Part shown: one piece after another, positions 15,720 through 24,210 of the stretch | How the letters are laid out: every line of letters begins with the position of its first letter | Numbering within the stretch: position 1 is the stretch's first letter | Position numbers and translations under genes: made by a program | From: Acidaminococcus fermentans_A | GTDB taxonomy: Bacteria; Bacillota; Negativicutes; Acidaminococcales; Acidaminococcaceae | Direction: 5' to 3' | DNA length: 64,000 nucleotides | NCBI RefSeq assembly: GCF_052216985.1 | Contig: NZ_JBQOUY010000001.1 | Location: 1 to 64,000, forward strand | Notes under the pieces: generated by a model | The model's input: the letters and a program-made list of their open reading frames with translations, nothing else | What the model was told of the DNA's origin: nothing | The model's database searches: none

Positions 15720-16589
15720 TCATCCCAGAGGTTGGAAAGAGGAGGGGGAGAGGAGACCCAGATAGGGTTCATAATTGATTCCTTCATTCCAGGGAGTCTG
15801 TTCTTTTTGGGCATCGGCAATCCCTCTTACGATCAGCTCTCCTGCCAGGTGTACACCTTGTTCCAGGTTTCTTTTCTGGAGCTGGCTGCCCATCAGAATG
15901 GCTGCAAAGATGTCTCCCGTGCCAGAGTAACTGCCTTCCAGACGGGGCGAAGAAATGGCTACCGGTCTTTTCGTGTGGTCGATGATCAGATTCGCTAAGA
16001 GCTGTTGATCCCGGATCCTTATGGGGATCCCTGTGATGACCAGTGCCTGATCTTTAAAGAGATACGCTCGGCCTTTCAGGAGACGGTACAGCTCTTCCGG
16101 GTCTTCCTGTCCCAGTTTCTTAAGAGGCTCCATCTCTGTATCTGTAAGGATGCAGAATTCCGTCAGATTGGGAGTCAGGATATCCGCCTGGAAAGCCAGC
16201 TGGCGGACCGCCTGGATGGAAGCAGGGGTAAAACCTCGATATGCTTTGCCATTGTCGCCCAAGACGGGATCGCAAAGGTACAAGACACCAGGAGTATGGA
16301 AATTTTCCAGGAACTCCTGTACGTGAGAGGCTGCATCCGGAGTGGCCAGATAGCCGGACAGGATGCCCTGGAAAGAAACCTGCATTTCCTGCCAGTGCTC
16401 CGTATAGCTGTACATCTGTTTGGTGAAAGGAACACAGCGATACCCAGGATATCCGGTCTGTGCAGTCAGTACTGCCGTAGGCAGCGGGCAGGCTTCGATG
16501 CCCATAGCGGCCAGGACGGCGATATCGACAGTCAGTGAACAGCGTCCCAATCCGGACAGATCATTGATGGCGGCAACGCGCTGGTGCAT
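15720..16589 (-). CDS. pdxY: Pyridoxal/pyridoxamine kinase
   Basis: A 289-aa ribokinase-superfamily kinase that phosphorylates B6 vitamers for salvage. The N-terminus has the family pattern INDLSGLGRCSLT; CDPVLGDNG and TPNLTEF motifs follow, and the C-terminal SGTGDIFAAIL holds the GTGD anion hole and catalytic aspartate (about 225-230). The start has AAAGGAG nine bases upstream. It heads the kinase, transporter and radical SAM run on the minus strand and is divergent from lexA. Confidence 0.88.
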   Translation of the reverse strand: MHQRVAAINDLSGLGRCSLTVDIAVLAAMGIEACPLPTAVLTAQTGYPGYRCVPFTKQMYSYTEHWQEMQVSFQGILSGYLATPDAASHVQEFLENFHTPGVLYLCDPVLGDNGKAYRGFTPASIQAVRQLAFQADILTPNLTEFCILTDTEMEPLKKLGQEDPEELYRLLKGRAYLFKDQALVITGIPIRIRDQQLLANLIIDHTKRPVAISSPRLEGSYSGTGDIFAAILMGSQLQKRNLEQGVHLAGELIVRGIADAQKEQTPWNEGINYEPYLGLLSPSSFQPLG

Positions 16590-16994
16590 AATGAAAATCT
16601 CCTTTGTGGATTGATTTATCCGTACTGGATCGGATGATTCTTGTTATAGCACAGAAGGAAACAGAAAAAAAGGAACGGTTTGGGAAAATCCTAACGCAAA
16701 CCGTGTCGGTCAAAGGATATTTCAGAAATTCTCATGGTGCGGACAGATTCTGAAGTCAAGTTATCCACAATATTTTACATAATATATATTATCGGACGTA
16801 TAATTTTGTTGAAAATCGACTGTCCATGGCAGCTGGATTGCTGGCTCCACTTTCTTTCCCTATCAAAACCCGGCTCATCTGCAGTTGCGTTTCCTTTTAA
16901 ATCGTTCTTCAAATCCGTGGACCATTTCTGGGATCCAGGCTGTCGCTATTTTTGATTGGGTCTCAGTGTCCTTATCCGATAAAATCTCCTTCAT
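16590..16994. other. Intergenic region between pdxY and lexA
   Basis: No gene is supported here. It holds the pdxY ribosome site (16600-16606), a weak extended -10 for pdxY (TATAAC on the minus strand near 16645-16655), an AT-rich stretch at about 16760-16810, and a single TTATCCACA (16761-16769) that matches the DnaA box consensus but stands alone. Confidence 0.4.
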
Positions 16995-17034
16995 CAAACG
17001 CTTGTTTGACACACAGCTGTTTTCTTGTTATACT
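16995..17034 (+). promoter_or_regulatory. lexA promoter with overlapping SOS box
   Basis: CAAACGCTTGTTTG (16995-17008) is a palindrome close to the Gram-positive LexA box CGAACRNRYGTTYG. It overlaps the -35 TTGACA (17006-17011). TATACT (17029-17034) follows at exactly 17 bases. This near-consensus promoter would be repressed by LexA itself. Confidence 0.85.
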
Positions 17035-17094
17035 AAATTAACGAAACTGGATCTGTGTACCGCTCATCCATCCTATATAAAGGAGTCTGATCCT

Positions 17095-17739
17095 ATGACT
17101 GAACCTGAAATGAATAAAAAGAATCCTCGATCCATCAATGCTCGCCAGAGCCAGATCCTGGAATATATCAAACAATACATCTTTTCCAATGGATATCCCC
17201 CCTCTGTCCGTGAAATCGGCAAGGCAGTCGGGCTTTCTTCCAGTGCTTCTGTCCATAACAATCTCAAGAAGCTGGCGGAGGCTGGCTTTGTCAGCTGGGA
17301 TCCAGAAAAGCCTCGTACCTACGGCCTGACCGATGAGATCAGCTGGCGGAAGAAAAGCATGGTTTCTGTGCCTTTAGTTGGCGCTGTCCATGCCGGTGAT
17401 CCGATCCTCGCAGTGGAGAACATCGAAGACACCTACCCCATCCCTTTGGATCTGATCGGCTGCAAAGAAGATGTGTTCATGATGGTCGTCGAGGGCGACA
17501 GCATGAAAAATGCTGGGATCCTGGACCGGGATTATGTGTTCGTCCGGAAGCAGAATTATGCGACCAATGGAGATATCGTAGTGGCACTGATCAATGGTGA
17601 GGAAACCACCATCAAGCGGTATTTCCGGGAGCTAAAACAGATCCGTCTCCAGCCGGAAAATGATTCTTATCCTGCCATTGTGGGTACGGACAACATTGAA
17701 ATCAAGGGAAAAGTGATCGCGGTGTTCCGGACTCTCTAA
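17095..17739 (+). CDS. lexA: SOS repressor LexA
   Basis: A 214-aa LexA. The winged helix-turn-helix (about 13-78) contains GYPPSVREIGKAVGLSS. The self-cleavage bond is Ala100-Gly101 (VHAGDP), with catalytic Ser136 (GDSMKNAG) and Lys174 (TTIKRYF). The start at 17095 is chosen over an in-frame ATG at 16885, because the family begins here, AAAGGAG lies 9 bases upstream, and the promoter lies between the two. It represses DNA-damage genes and its own promoter. Confidence 0.95.
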   Translation: MTEPEMNKKNPRSINARQSQILEYIKQYIFSNGYPPSVREIGKAVGLSSSASVHNNLKKLAEAGFVSWDPEKPRTYGLTDEISWRKKSMVSVPLVGAVHAGDPILAVENIEDTYPIPLDLIGCKEDVFMMVVEGDSMKNAGILDRDYVFVRKQNYATNGDIVVALINGEETTIKRYFRELKQIRLQPENDSYPAIVGTDNIEIKGKVIAVFRTL

Positions 17740-17770
17740 GTTGAGCTACCCAAAACCGGCAATTCTTTCT

Positions 17771-17803
17771 AAGACGCTCAAATTTTCGATTTGAGCGTCT
17801 TTT
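17771..17803 (+). terminator. Terminator after lexA
   Basis: AAGACGCTCAAAT and ATTTGAGCGTCTT form a perfect 13-bp stem with loop TTTCG, running into TTT. It lies 31 bases after the lexA stop codon. Confidence 0.85.
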
Positions 17804-17837
17804 CCCATTTCTGCTATTCCTTACTTGCGGGCTATAT

Positions 17838-17875
17838 AAAAACAGCCTCTGAAATAGAATTCAGAGGCTGTTTTT
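17838..17875. terminator. Bidirectional terminator
   Basis: AAAAACAGCCTCTGAA and TTCAGAGGCTGTTTTT form a perfect 16-bp stem with a six-base loop, with A- and T-runs at its ends. It can terminate both strands, and on the minus strand it follows the small coiled-coil remnant. Confidence 0.85.
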
Positions 17876-17897
17876 CTAGCTTCATAGCTACTGTGCG

Positions 17898-18054
17898 TCA
17901 TTTCTCCATTTTTGCTTCCAGCCGGGCCAAAGCTGCTTTCAGCGCACCGATTTCCTTATCCTGGGCCGCCAGTTTTTCTCTCATGACAGCGTTCTCCATA
18001 TCCTGGGCGGCCATTCTTTCTTTCATAGCTGCATTTTCTCCCGTATTGTCATTT
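17898..18054 (-). pseudogene. Remnant encoding a repetitive C-terminal coiled coil
   Basis: On the minus strand a frame is open from 18054 to a stop at 17898-17900. The part after the only ATG (18026) would give 42 residues. The open frame holds a 13-residue repeat of the form ENA(A/V)M(K/R)E(R/K)(M/L)AAQD, then a charged helix ending EAKMEK. There is no ribosome site, but a strong terminator follows the stop. It looks like the 3' end of a decayed gene, possibly one with a coiled-coil tail such as the Rpn-type nuclease/transposase family. That assignment is a guess. Confidence 0.45.
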
Positions 18055-18126
18055 TACTAAATATTCAAAATAAGCACACTGTACTAAAGTACAGGTTTTG
18101 GACTTTTTTGACAAATAGGAAAAATA

Positions 18127-18159
18127 GGGGGATGTTGCACGTCCTGTGCAACATCCCCC
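18127..18159 (-). terminator. Terminator after the ynbB-like gene
   Basis: GGGGGATGTTGCAC and GTGCAACATCCCCC form a perfect 14-bp stem with a five-base loop. On the minus strand it is followed by TATTTTTCC. It lies 20 bases past the stop of the PLP enzyme gene. The stem is almost the same as the hairpin at 14271. Confidence 0.85.
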
Positions 18160-18178
18160 AACCTTTGCCAAAGGACCT

Positions 18179-19429
18179 TTATTTTTTGGCCATGATCTGA
18201 CGGGCTGCTGCCATGACGGCGATCCGGCCATGTTCGAAAGTCAGCCCTCCCTGCATGAAAACCTTGTAAGGAGCCCGCATCGGTCCATCTGCACTGAGTT
18301 CGATGGAAGCTCCCTGGACGAAGGTCCCTGCAGCCATGATGATGTCGTCCTGATAGCCAGGAAGCGGCGAGGGAACCGGCGTCACATGGGAATCGATGGG
18401 AGAATGGGCCTGGATGGCTTCACAGAAGGCACAAAGGTTCTCCGGTGTATCCAGGGTGATGGTCTGGATGATGTCGCTCCGGACGTCATCCGGGAGAGGA
18501 GAGACTTCAAATCCCAGGGACTGGAACACGGAAGCGGCGAACAGAGAGGTCTTCACTGCTTGGAGGGCCACATGGGGAGCCATGAACAGCCCCTGGTAGA
18601 ATTCCCGTGCCGTATCCCCCAGGGTGCAGCCCATCTCGCCGCCCAGACCGGGGGCGGTGAGCCGATAAGAAGCCTGTTCCACCAGATCCTTTTTCCCTAC
18701 GATATAGCCGCCGGTGGGAGCAAAACCGCCTCCCAAGTTCTTGATCAGAGAACCGGCCATCAGGTCGGCACCCACTTCCGTAGGTTCCTTGTCTTCAATG
18801 AATTCGCCGTAGCAGTTGTCCACGAAGCAGATGATATCCGGACGGACGGCTTTCACGGCCTGGAAGATCTCCCCAATCTCTGCCACGGTCAGGGTCTTCC
18901 GTTTGCTGCTGTAGCCACAGGAACGCTGCACATGGATCAGGCGGGTCCGGGGCGTCAGGGCTGCCAGGAGGGAAGGGATATCCGGATGGTCCTCTTCCAT
19001 AGGGATCTCTTTATAGGCAACGCCCAGGTCCGTCAGGGACCCAGGAGTCTTCACCGGATAGCCGATGATGGTCTGCATGGTATCATAGGGTTCTCCCGTA
19101 GCGCCGATCATTTCGTCTCCGGGATGCAGGTTCCCCAGGAGTGCCACGGCCAGGGCATGGGTGCCGGAAACGAACTGAGAACGGACTAGAGCGTCTTCCG
19201 TCTTGAAGATATCGGCGTAGATCAGATCCAGTTGATCCCGACCGGTATCGGAATAGCCGTAGCCCGTGGTGGGTTTCAGGTAATAATCTGCCACCTGGTA
19301 CTTGGCAAAGGCGTCCAGCACCTTTTTGGTATTGGCCAGGGCGGCTGCTTCATGGCTTTTGGTATGCTGGGCAACGGTGTCCAGTGCTTTCTGTTCGATT
19401 TCGTCCCATTGGATGGTCATTGGGTTCAA
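18179..19429 (-). CDS. YnbB-type PLP-dependent (methionine gamma-lyase-like) enzyme
   Basis: A 416-aa fold-type I PLP enzyme of the family annotated as 'methionine gamma-lyase family' or 'aluminium resistance protein'. Visible parts are SGTHALAVAL (cofactor phosphate region, about 87-96), VDNCYGEF (the aspartate that binds the PLP ring) and SLIKNLGGG, whose lysine should be the Schiff-base residue. The real reaction is not established. It follows hflX by 15 bases, the same order as ynbA-ynbB in Bacillus subtilis. Confidence 0.85.
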   Translation of the reverse strand: MNPMTIQWDEIEQKALDTVAQHTKSHEAAALANTKKVLDAFAKYQVADYYLKPTTGYGYSDTGRDQLDLIYADIFKTEDALVRSQFVSGTHALAVALLGNLHPGDEMIGATGEPYDTMQTIIGYPVKTPGSLTDLGVAYKEIPMEEDHPDIPSLLAALTPRTRLIHVQRSCGYSSKRKTLTVAEIGEIFQAVKAVRPDIICFVDNCYGEFIEDKEPTEVGADLMAGSLIKNLGGGFAPTGGYIVGKKDLVEQASYRLTAPGLGGEMGCTLGDTAREFYQGLFMAPHVALQAVKTSLFAASVFQSLGFEVSPLPDDVRSDIIQTITLDTPENLCAFCEAIQAHSPIDSHVTPVPSPLPGYQDDIIMAAGTFVQGASIELSADGPMRAPYKVFMQGGLTFEHGRIAVMAAARQIMAKK

Positions 19430-19444
19430 GTTCCTCCTTTGTTA

Positions 19445-21256
19445 CTACTGGATATATTTTTTCAGCTGATCCGCCAGCGTTTTTTTCAGTTTGACCTTCA
19501 TCAGGATCCCGGTTTCGCCGTAGTTTTCTTCCAGGACCTTGGCTTCTTCGTGGAGCCGAGCGGCCAGGCGGCTTTCTCCATAAGGAATGGAGAACATTGC
19601 TTCTGTTATATCCTGGCCCAGGAGCCGGGCCAAGGTCTCCAGGAGTTCCGGGATCCCTTCCCCGGTCTTGGCCGAGACACAGAGGCTGTCTTCCGTCTGT
19701 TCCAGGCGATGGCGCAGCCCTTCATGCTGCCGGAGCCGATCCACTTTGTTGTAGACGGTCAAAATGGGTTTGTCCGTGACTTCCAGTTCCCGGAGCACCT
19801 GATACACGGCCTCGGTCTGCTCCTGATACAATTCATGGGAACTATCGATCACATGGAGCAGCAGATCCGCATCTTTGACCACTTCCAAGGTGGATTTGAA
19901 GGCTGCTACCAGCTGATGGGGGAGCCGTTGGATGAATCCTACGGTGTCCGTCAGGGTACAGCTGCTGCCGTCGGGCAGACCCAGCTGCCGAGTGGTGGGG
20001 TCCAGGGTGGCGAACAGCTGATCCTGGGCATAGATGTCCGAATGGGTCAGGGTATTGAGCAGGGTGCTCTTGCCTGCGTTGGTATAGCCTACCAGACAGA
20101 TCTGCTTCACTTCATTCTTGTTCCGGGCCCTTTGCTGTTGCTGCCGGCTGCCCTTCATCCGGCGGATCTGTTCTTCCAGGAAGGCGATCCGGTCCCGGAT
20201 CCGCCGCCGGTCCATTTCCAGTTTGGTTTCCCCAGGGCCCCGGGTACCGATGCCCCCGCCCAGACGGGACAGGCTGGTCCCCTGCCCCATGATCCGGGGC
20301 AGCATGTACTGGAGCTGGGCCAGCTCCACTTGGAGCTTCCCTTCGCTGGTCCGGGCCCGTTTGGCGAAGATATCCAGGATCAGCCCGGTCCGGTCGATGA
20401 TCCGGACGCCTAAGGCCCGTTCCAGGTTCCGCTGCTGAGCCGGGGAAAGTTCATCATCGAAGAGGCACAGGTCGATGTCTTCCTGCTGGGCAAAGAGGGC
20501 CATTTCCTGGACTTTCCCCTTGCCGATGAAGAACACCGGATCAGGTTTCGGCCGAGACTGGATGAATTTCCCTACCACTTCGGCCCCTGCTGTTTCCGCC
20601 AGCTGGGCCAGTTCTTCCACTGAATCTTGGGCACTCCAGCGGGAAGCAGTGTCTCCCCAGGCCAGGGAAATCAGCATGGCCCGTTCCGGCCCCTCCGCCA
20701 GGTTATGGCCTCGGGACCGTTTGGCCAGGATTTTCTCCACTGTGTGGACCACATTCCCGAAAGGCATGGCAGCCACATCCTTCACTTTGAAAGGGCCGAA
20801 TTCCTGGAGCACGGGCTGCTGTTCCTCATCCAGGTCCGTGATCATCCCGAAGCTCAGGAGCGGTTCACTCTGGGGTGTTTCCCAAGCCATGGCAGCCATG
20901 GCATCGAAGCGCAGGTCCCGGAGAGCGGACAGATCCACCCCGCTGAGACGGGGAGCGCCCGAAGGATGGGTATGGATGCAGGCCGCTCCGCAGAGCCGGT
21001 TCTGGCTCCTCCGGGAATCAGTACGGGGCAATTCCACATAGCAGTCGCTGCCCACGGCCACAGCCGTCACCTGCCCCTTCCGGTCGATATACAGGGAGAT
21101 TTCCCGATTGATGGCTTCGGTCAGGTCCCGCAAAAGGAGGGCCAACTCCTGACTGATCAGTTGGCCCTCGTCCACTCTCAGCTCATAGATCGCTTCCAAC
21201 TGGGTGAGGACCTGTTTTTTCAGGCCCTCCGTCCTTCCGTAGATCATTTGAGTCAT
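19445..21256 (-). CDS. hflX: GTPase HflX with N-terminal JAMM/MPN-like domain
   Basis: A 603-aa protein. Residues from about 195 are a normal HflX: an N-terminal subdomain, a coiled-coil linker with RGPGETKLE, and a G domain with VGYTNAGKST (G1), DTVGF (G3) and NKVD (G4). HflX is a ribosome-associated GTPase that splits or rescues stalled 70S ribosomes. The extra N-terminal ~190 residues contain a complete JAMM metal-protease motif: Glu52, then HTH (His95, His97), Ser105 and Asp108 with the exact HxHx7SxxD spacing, as in RadC-like and MPN domains. The domain is not decayed, so it may be active. Confidence 0.93.
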   Translation of the reverse strand: MTQMIYGRTEGLKKQVLTQLEAIYELRVDEGQLISQELALLLRDLTEAINREISLYIDRKGQVTAVAVGSDCYVELPRTDSRRSQNRLCGAACIHTHPSGAPRLSGVDLSALRDLRFDAMAAMAWETPQSEPLLSFGMITDLDEEQQPVLQEFGPFKVKDVAAMPFGNVVHTVEKILAKRSRGHNLAEGPERAMLISLAWGDTASRWSAQDSVEELAQLAETAGAEVVGKFIQSRPKPDPVFFIGKGKVQEMALFAQQEDIDLCLFDDELSPAQQRNLERALGVRIIDRTGLILDIFAKRARTSEGKLQVELAQLQYMLPRIMGQGTSLSRLGGGIGTRGPGETKLEMDRRRIRDRIAFLEEQIRRMKGSRQQQQRARNKNEVKQICLVGYTNAGKSTLLNTLTHSDIYAQDQLFATLDPTTRQLGLPDGSSCTLTDTVGFIQRLPHQLVAAFKSTLEVVKDADLLLHVIDSSHELYQEQTEAVYQVLRELEVTDKPILTVYNKVDRLRQHEGLRHRLEQTEDSLCVSAKTGEGIPELLETLARLLGQDITEAMFSIPYGESRLAARLHEEAKVLEENYGETGILMKVKLKKTLADQLKKYIQ

Positions 21257-21274
21257 AAGAGAACTCCTTTATGT

Positions 21275-22897
21275 TTATTCCCGTGCTTTCGCCGGTTCCA
21301 TATTTACCCGGCAGCCCCGGATGGTGTTCCTGTGCATGACACCCAGGACTTTTTCCGCATATTCCATGGGCACTTCCACAAAGCTGAACTTGTCATAGAT
21401 GCTGATCCGTCCGATGCTCCGAGCGGGAATCTCCGCTTCGATGGCAATGCTCTGGATGATATCCCGGACGGTGACCCGGCTGGAACGGCCGATATTGATG
21501 AACAGACGGACCATGCCCGGTTTGGCCCCGGTATTAGCCAGGGAATCCGGCAGGGTTTCCCCTTCTGCTTCCGGCTCTTCCAGGGCTTTGGCCCCTTCCT
21601 GCATGAACTTCAGAGCGGCGGCTGCGATATCCTGGATATCGTAGTCTTTTTCCAGGGTCTCCACAATGGGCAAGTAATCTTGATACCGGTCCTGTTCCAG
21701 GATGGTCTGCATCTTGGAAACGATCTGTTCCCGCTGCCGTTCCAATACACTGGCATCTGTGGGCAGGGTGCCACGGATGATCTTGGTCTTGATGCTCCGT
21801 TCGATCAGTTTCAGCTGACGGAATTCCCGGGGCGTAATGAAGGTCAGGGCCACGCCGGTATTCCCAGCACGGCCGGTCCGGCCGATCCGGTGCACATAGC
21901 TTTCACTGTCACTGGGCACGTCGAAGTTCACCACATGGGTGATGTTATCGATGTCCAAGCCTCTGGCCGCCACATCCGTGGCCACCAAGATATCCACCTG
22001 GCCGCTGCGGAATTTCTTCATGACCCGGTCCCGCTGGTTCTGGCTCAGATCCCCATGGAGACCTTCGGCTTCGTAGCCTCGGGTGGCCAGGGCGATGACC
22101 AGTTCATCTACACCTTTCTTGGTCCGGCAGAAGATGATCATCTTGCAGTCATCGGTGGTATCTAGGATCCGGCACAGGCCGTCCACCTTGTCCCGGGTCT
22201 CGTAATAGTACTGGTCGATAGTAGGCGCCGTCACCACTTCTTTGTGGATGGCCACCACCTTGGGGGCCCGCATATACTTTTTGCTGATGCTCAGAATAGG
22301 ACGGGGCATGGTGGCAGAAAACAGCATGGTCTGCCGTTCCGGAGGCACGTTCTTGATGATGTCTTCCATATCATCCACAAAGCCCATATCCAGCATCTCA
22401 TCGGCTTCGTCCAGCACCAGGAAATTCACGTATTCCAGATCGATAGTGCCCCGGCGGATGTGGTCCAAGAGCCGGCCCGGCGTCCCGATGACCACTTGGA
22501 TGCCCCGTTTCAGGCTGCGGATCTGCCGTTCGATGGGCTGGCCACCGTAGACCGGCAGCACCCGGACCCGTTTGGTCCGTCCGATCTTGCTGATCTCATC
22601 GGCCACTTGGATGCACAGTTCCCGGGTAGGGCTCATGACCAGGGCCTGGATATGCCGATCTTTTTCATTGATCTTCTGGATGATAGGGATCCCGAATGCG
22701 GCAGTTTTCCCAGTACCCGTCTGGGCCTGACCGATCAGGTCATCACCTTCCAGTGCCAGGGGGATGGCCCCTTTCTGGATGGGGGAGGGTTCTTCGAAGC
22801 CCATTTCCTTCAGGGCAGCCAGGATCTTCCGATCCAGATGGAGATCTTCAAAAGAAGTGATCTCCTGGGTGTTTTCTGTTTGTAACGTTTCTGTCAT
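21275..22897 (-). CDS. DEAD-box RNA helicase (DeaD/CsdA type)
   Basis: A 540-aa ATP-dependent RNA helicase. The Q-motif region (FEEPSPIQKGAIP), motif I (AQTGTGKT), II (DEAD in VLDEADEMLDMGF), III (SAT) and VI (HRIGRTGRAG) are all present in the first 370 residues. A C-terminal DbpA-like RNA-binding domain (about 455-530) begins MVRLFINIGRSSRV. Likely roles are ribosome assembly and mRNA turnover. It lies 18 bases upstream of hflX in the same direction, forming an RNA/ribosome maintenance run. Confidence 0.93.
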   Translation of the reverse strand: MTETLQTENTQEITSFEDLHLDRKILAALKEMGFEEPSPIQKGAIPLALEGDDLIGQAQTGTGKTAAFGIPIIQKINEKDRHIQALVMSPTRELCIQVADEISKIGRTKRVRVLPVYGGQPIERQIRSLKRGIQVVIGTPGRLLDHIRRGTIDLEYVNFLVLDEADEMLDMGFVDDMEDIIKNVPPERQTMLFSATMPRPILSISKKYMRAPKVVAIHKEVVTAPTIDQYYYETRDKVDGLCRILDTTDDCKMIIFCRTKKGVDELVIALATRGYEAEGLHGDLSQNQRDRVMKKFRSGQVDILVATDVAARGLDIDNITHVVNFDVPSDSESYVHRIGRTGRAGNTGVALTFITPREFRQLKLIERSIKTKIIRGTLPTDASVLERQREQIVSKMQTILEQDRYQDYLPIVETLEKDYDIQDIAAAALKFMQEGAKALEEPEAEGETLPDSLANTGAKPGMVRLFINIGRSSRVTVRDIIQSIAIEAEIPARSIGRISIYDKFSFVEVPMEYAEKVLGVMHRNTIRGCRVNMEPAKARE

Positions 22898-22959
22898 AAT
22901 TTCTCCTTCAGTCTATTGCAAGGGGAGCATCCCACGGAGTGCCCCCTCCAGGTTCCGTT

Positions 22960-24204
22960 TTACAGCGCTTTGACCCGGTCCATGGCCAGGGACAGTGCGT
23001 TCATGGCCGCCCGGAGTTTGATGGTGGTCCGGGCTGCCTTAAACCGGCATTCCAGGACTTTCGTTCCGTTTTTGTCTGCTGCACCGATGTACACCAGACC
23101 TACAGGCTGGGTGGGGGTTCCGCCCCCGGGGCCGGCAATGCCGGTGATGCTGATGCCCAGATCCGTTCCGATCTTTTCCCGGATCCCCTGGGCCATTTCC
23201 CGGGCCGTCTGTTCGCTGACGGCAGTGTAAGTGTCCAGGGTTTCCTGTTTCACCCCCAGCAGCCGGTGCTTCACATCATTGGTATAGGAGACCACCGAAC
23301 CCATGAGATATTCCGAGCTGCCGGGGATATCGGTGACCAGGCTGGATGCCAGGCCCCCGGTGCAGGATTCGGCAAAGGCGATGGTCAGGTGCTTCTCTTT
23401 CAGCCGTTTCCCCAGGGCTTCCGAAAGGGTCTCGTAATCTACTCCATAGATATACTGTCCCAGGATGGCCCGGATCTTCTCTTCGATGGCCAAATTCATG
23501 GCCTCCGCCTTTTCCAGGGTATCGTTCTTAGCCGTGATGCGGATGATGATCTCCCCTTTGCGGGCGTACAGGGCGATGGTGGGGTTGGTCTGAGCCATGA
23601 TGATGGCATCCAGTTTTTCCGCCACCATGGATTCCGTCAGTCCCCGCAGATGCAGCACCCGGGAATGGATGATTCCCTGGGCTGCATAGCTCTTCCGCAG
23701 GTAGGGCATCACCTGCCGGCTGAACACATGGGTGGTTTCCGCCGGGGGGCCCGGCAGCATAACAATCAGTTTGTGATCCGGGGTCCAGACACCCACTCCC
23801 GGTGCCGTTCCCACATCATTGTTGAAGACCACCGCCCCTTCCGGGATCATGGCCTGTTTCTTGTTGTTTTCCGTCATGACCACATGCCGGGCGGCAAAAT
23901 ACCGGGTCAGCTTATCCAGCCAGAAGGCGCTGGGCACCAGGGGCAGATGGAGTTTCCTGGCCACCATTTCCTTGGTGATGTCTCCCCGGGTGGGCCCCAG
24001 GCCCCCGGTGGTGATGATGATGTCCGCCCGCTCCAGGGCAATGGACAGGGCTTCCAGCAGTCGGTCCCCGTTGTCCCCGATGGTGGTCTGGTACAGCACA
24101 TTGAAACCCGCATCGTTCAGGGTCCGGGACAAGTACTGGAAGCTGGTGTTCACAATATCCCCCAGCAGCAGTTCCGTACCTGTATTGATGACTTCTACGT
24201 TCAC
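22960..24204 (-). CDS. cinA: CinA, nicotinamide-nucleotide amidase/competence-damage protein
   Basis: A 414-aa, two-domain CinA. The N-terminal half (1 to about 170) is the molybdopterin-binding-like (MoCF/COG1058) domain with TTGGLGPTRGD. The C-terminal part (about 255-410) is the amidase domain with FAESCTGGLAS and TGIAGPGGGTP. It recycles pyridine nucleotides in related bacteria. It starts six bases after rimO and is part of the ftsK-rodZ-rimO-cinA order common in Firmicutes. Confidence 0.93.
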   Translation of the reverse strand: MNVEVINTGTELLLGDIVNTSFQYLSRTLNDAGFNVLYQTTIGDNGDRLLEALSIALERADIIITTGGLGPTRGDITKEMVARKLHLPLVPSAFWLDKLTRYFAARHVVMTENNKKQAMIPEGAVVFNNDVGTAPGVGVWTPDHKLIVMLPGPPAETTHVFSRQVMPYLRKSYAAQGIIHSRVLHLRGLTESMVAEKLDAIIMAQTNPTIALYARKGEIIIRITAKNDTLEKAEAMNLAIEEKIRAILGQYIYGVDYETLSEALGKRLKEKHLTIAFAESCTGGLASSLVTDIPGSSEYLMGSVVSYTNDVKHRLLGVKQETLDTYTAVSEQTAREMAQGIREKIGTDLGISITGIAGPGGGTPTQPVGLVYIGAADKNGTKVLECRFKAARTTIKLRAAMNALSLAMDRVKAL

Positions 24205-24210
24205 GGCTGA

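Noticed and set aside
16761..16769. TTATCCACA DnaA box as part of a replication origin
   Set aside because: Only one copy, no cluster and no dnaA or dnaN nearby.
17791..18060. 89-codon plus-strand open frame after lexA
   Set aside because: It starts inside the lexA terminator and runs antisense through a second terminator and the minus-strand coiled-coil remnant.
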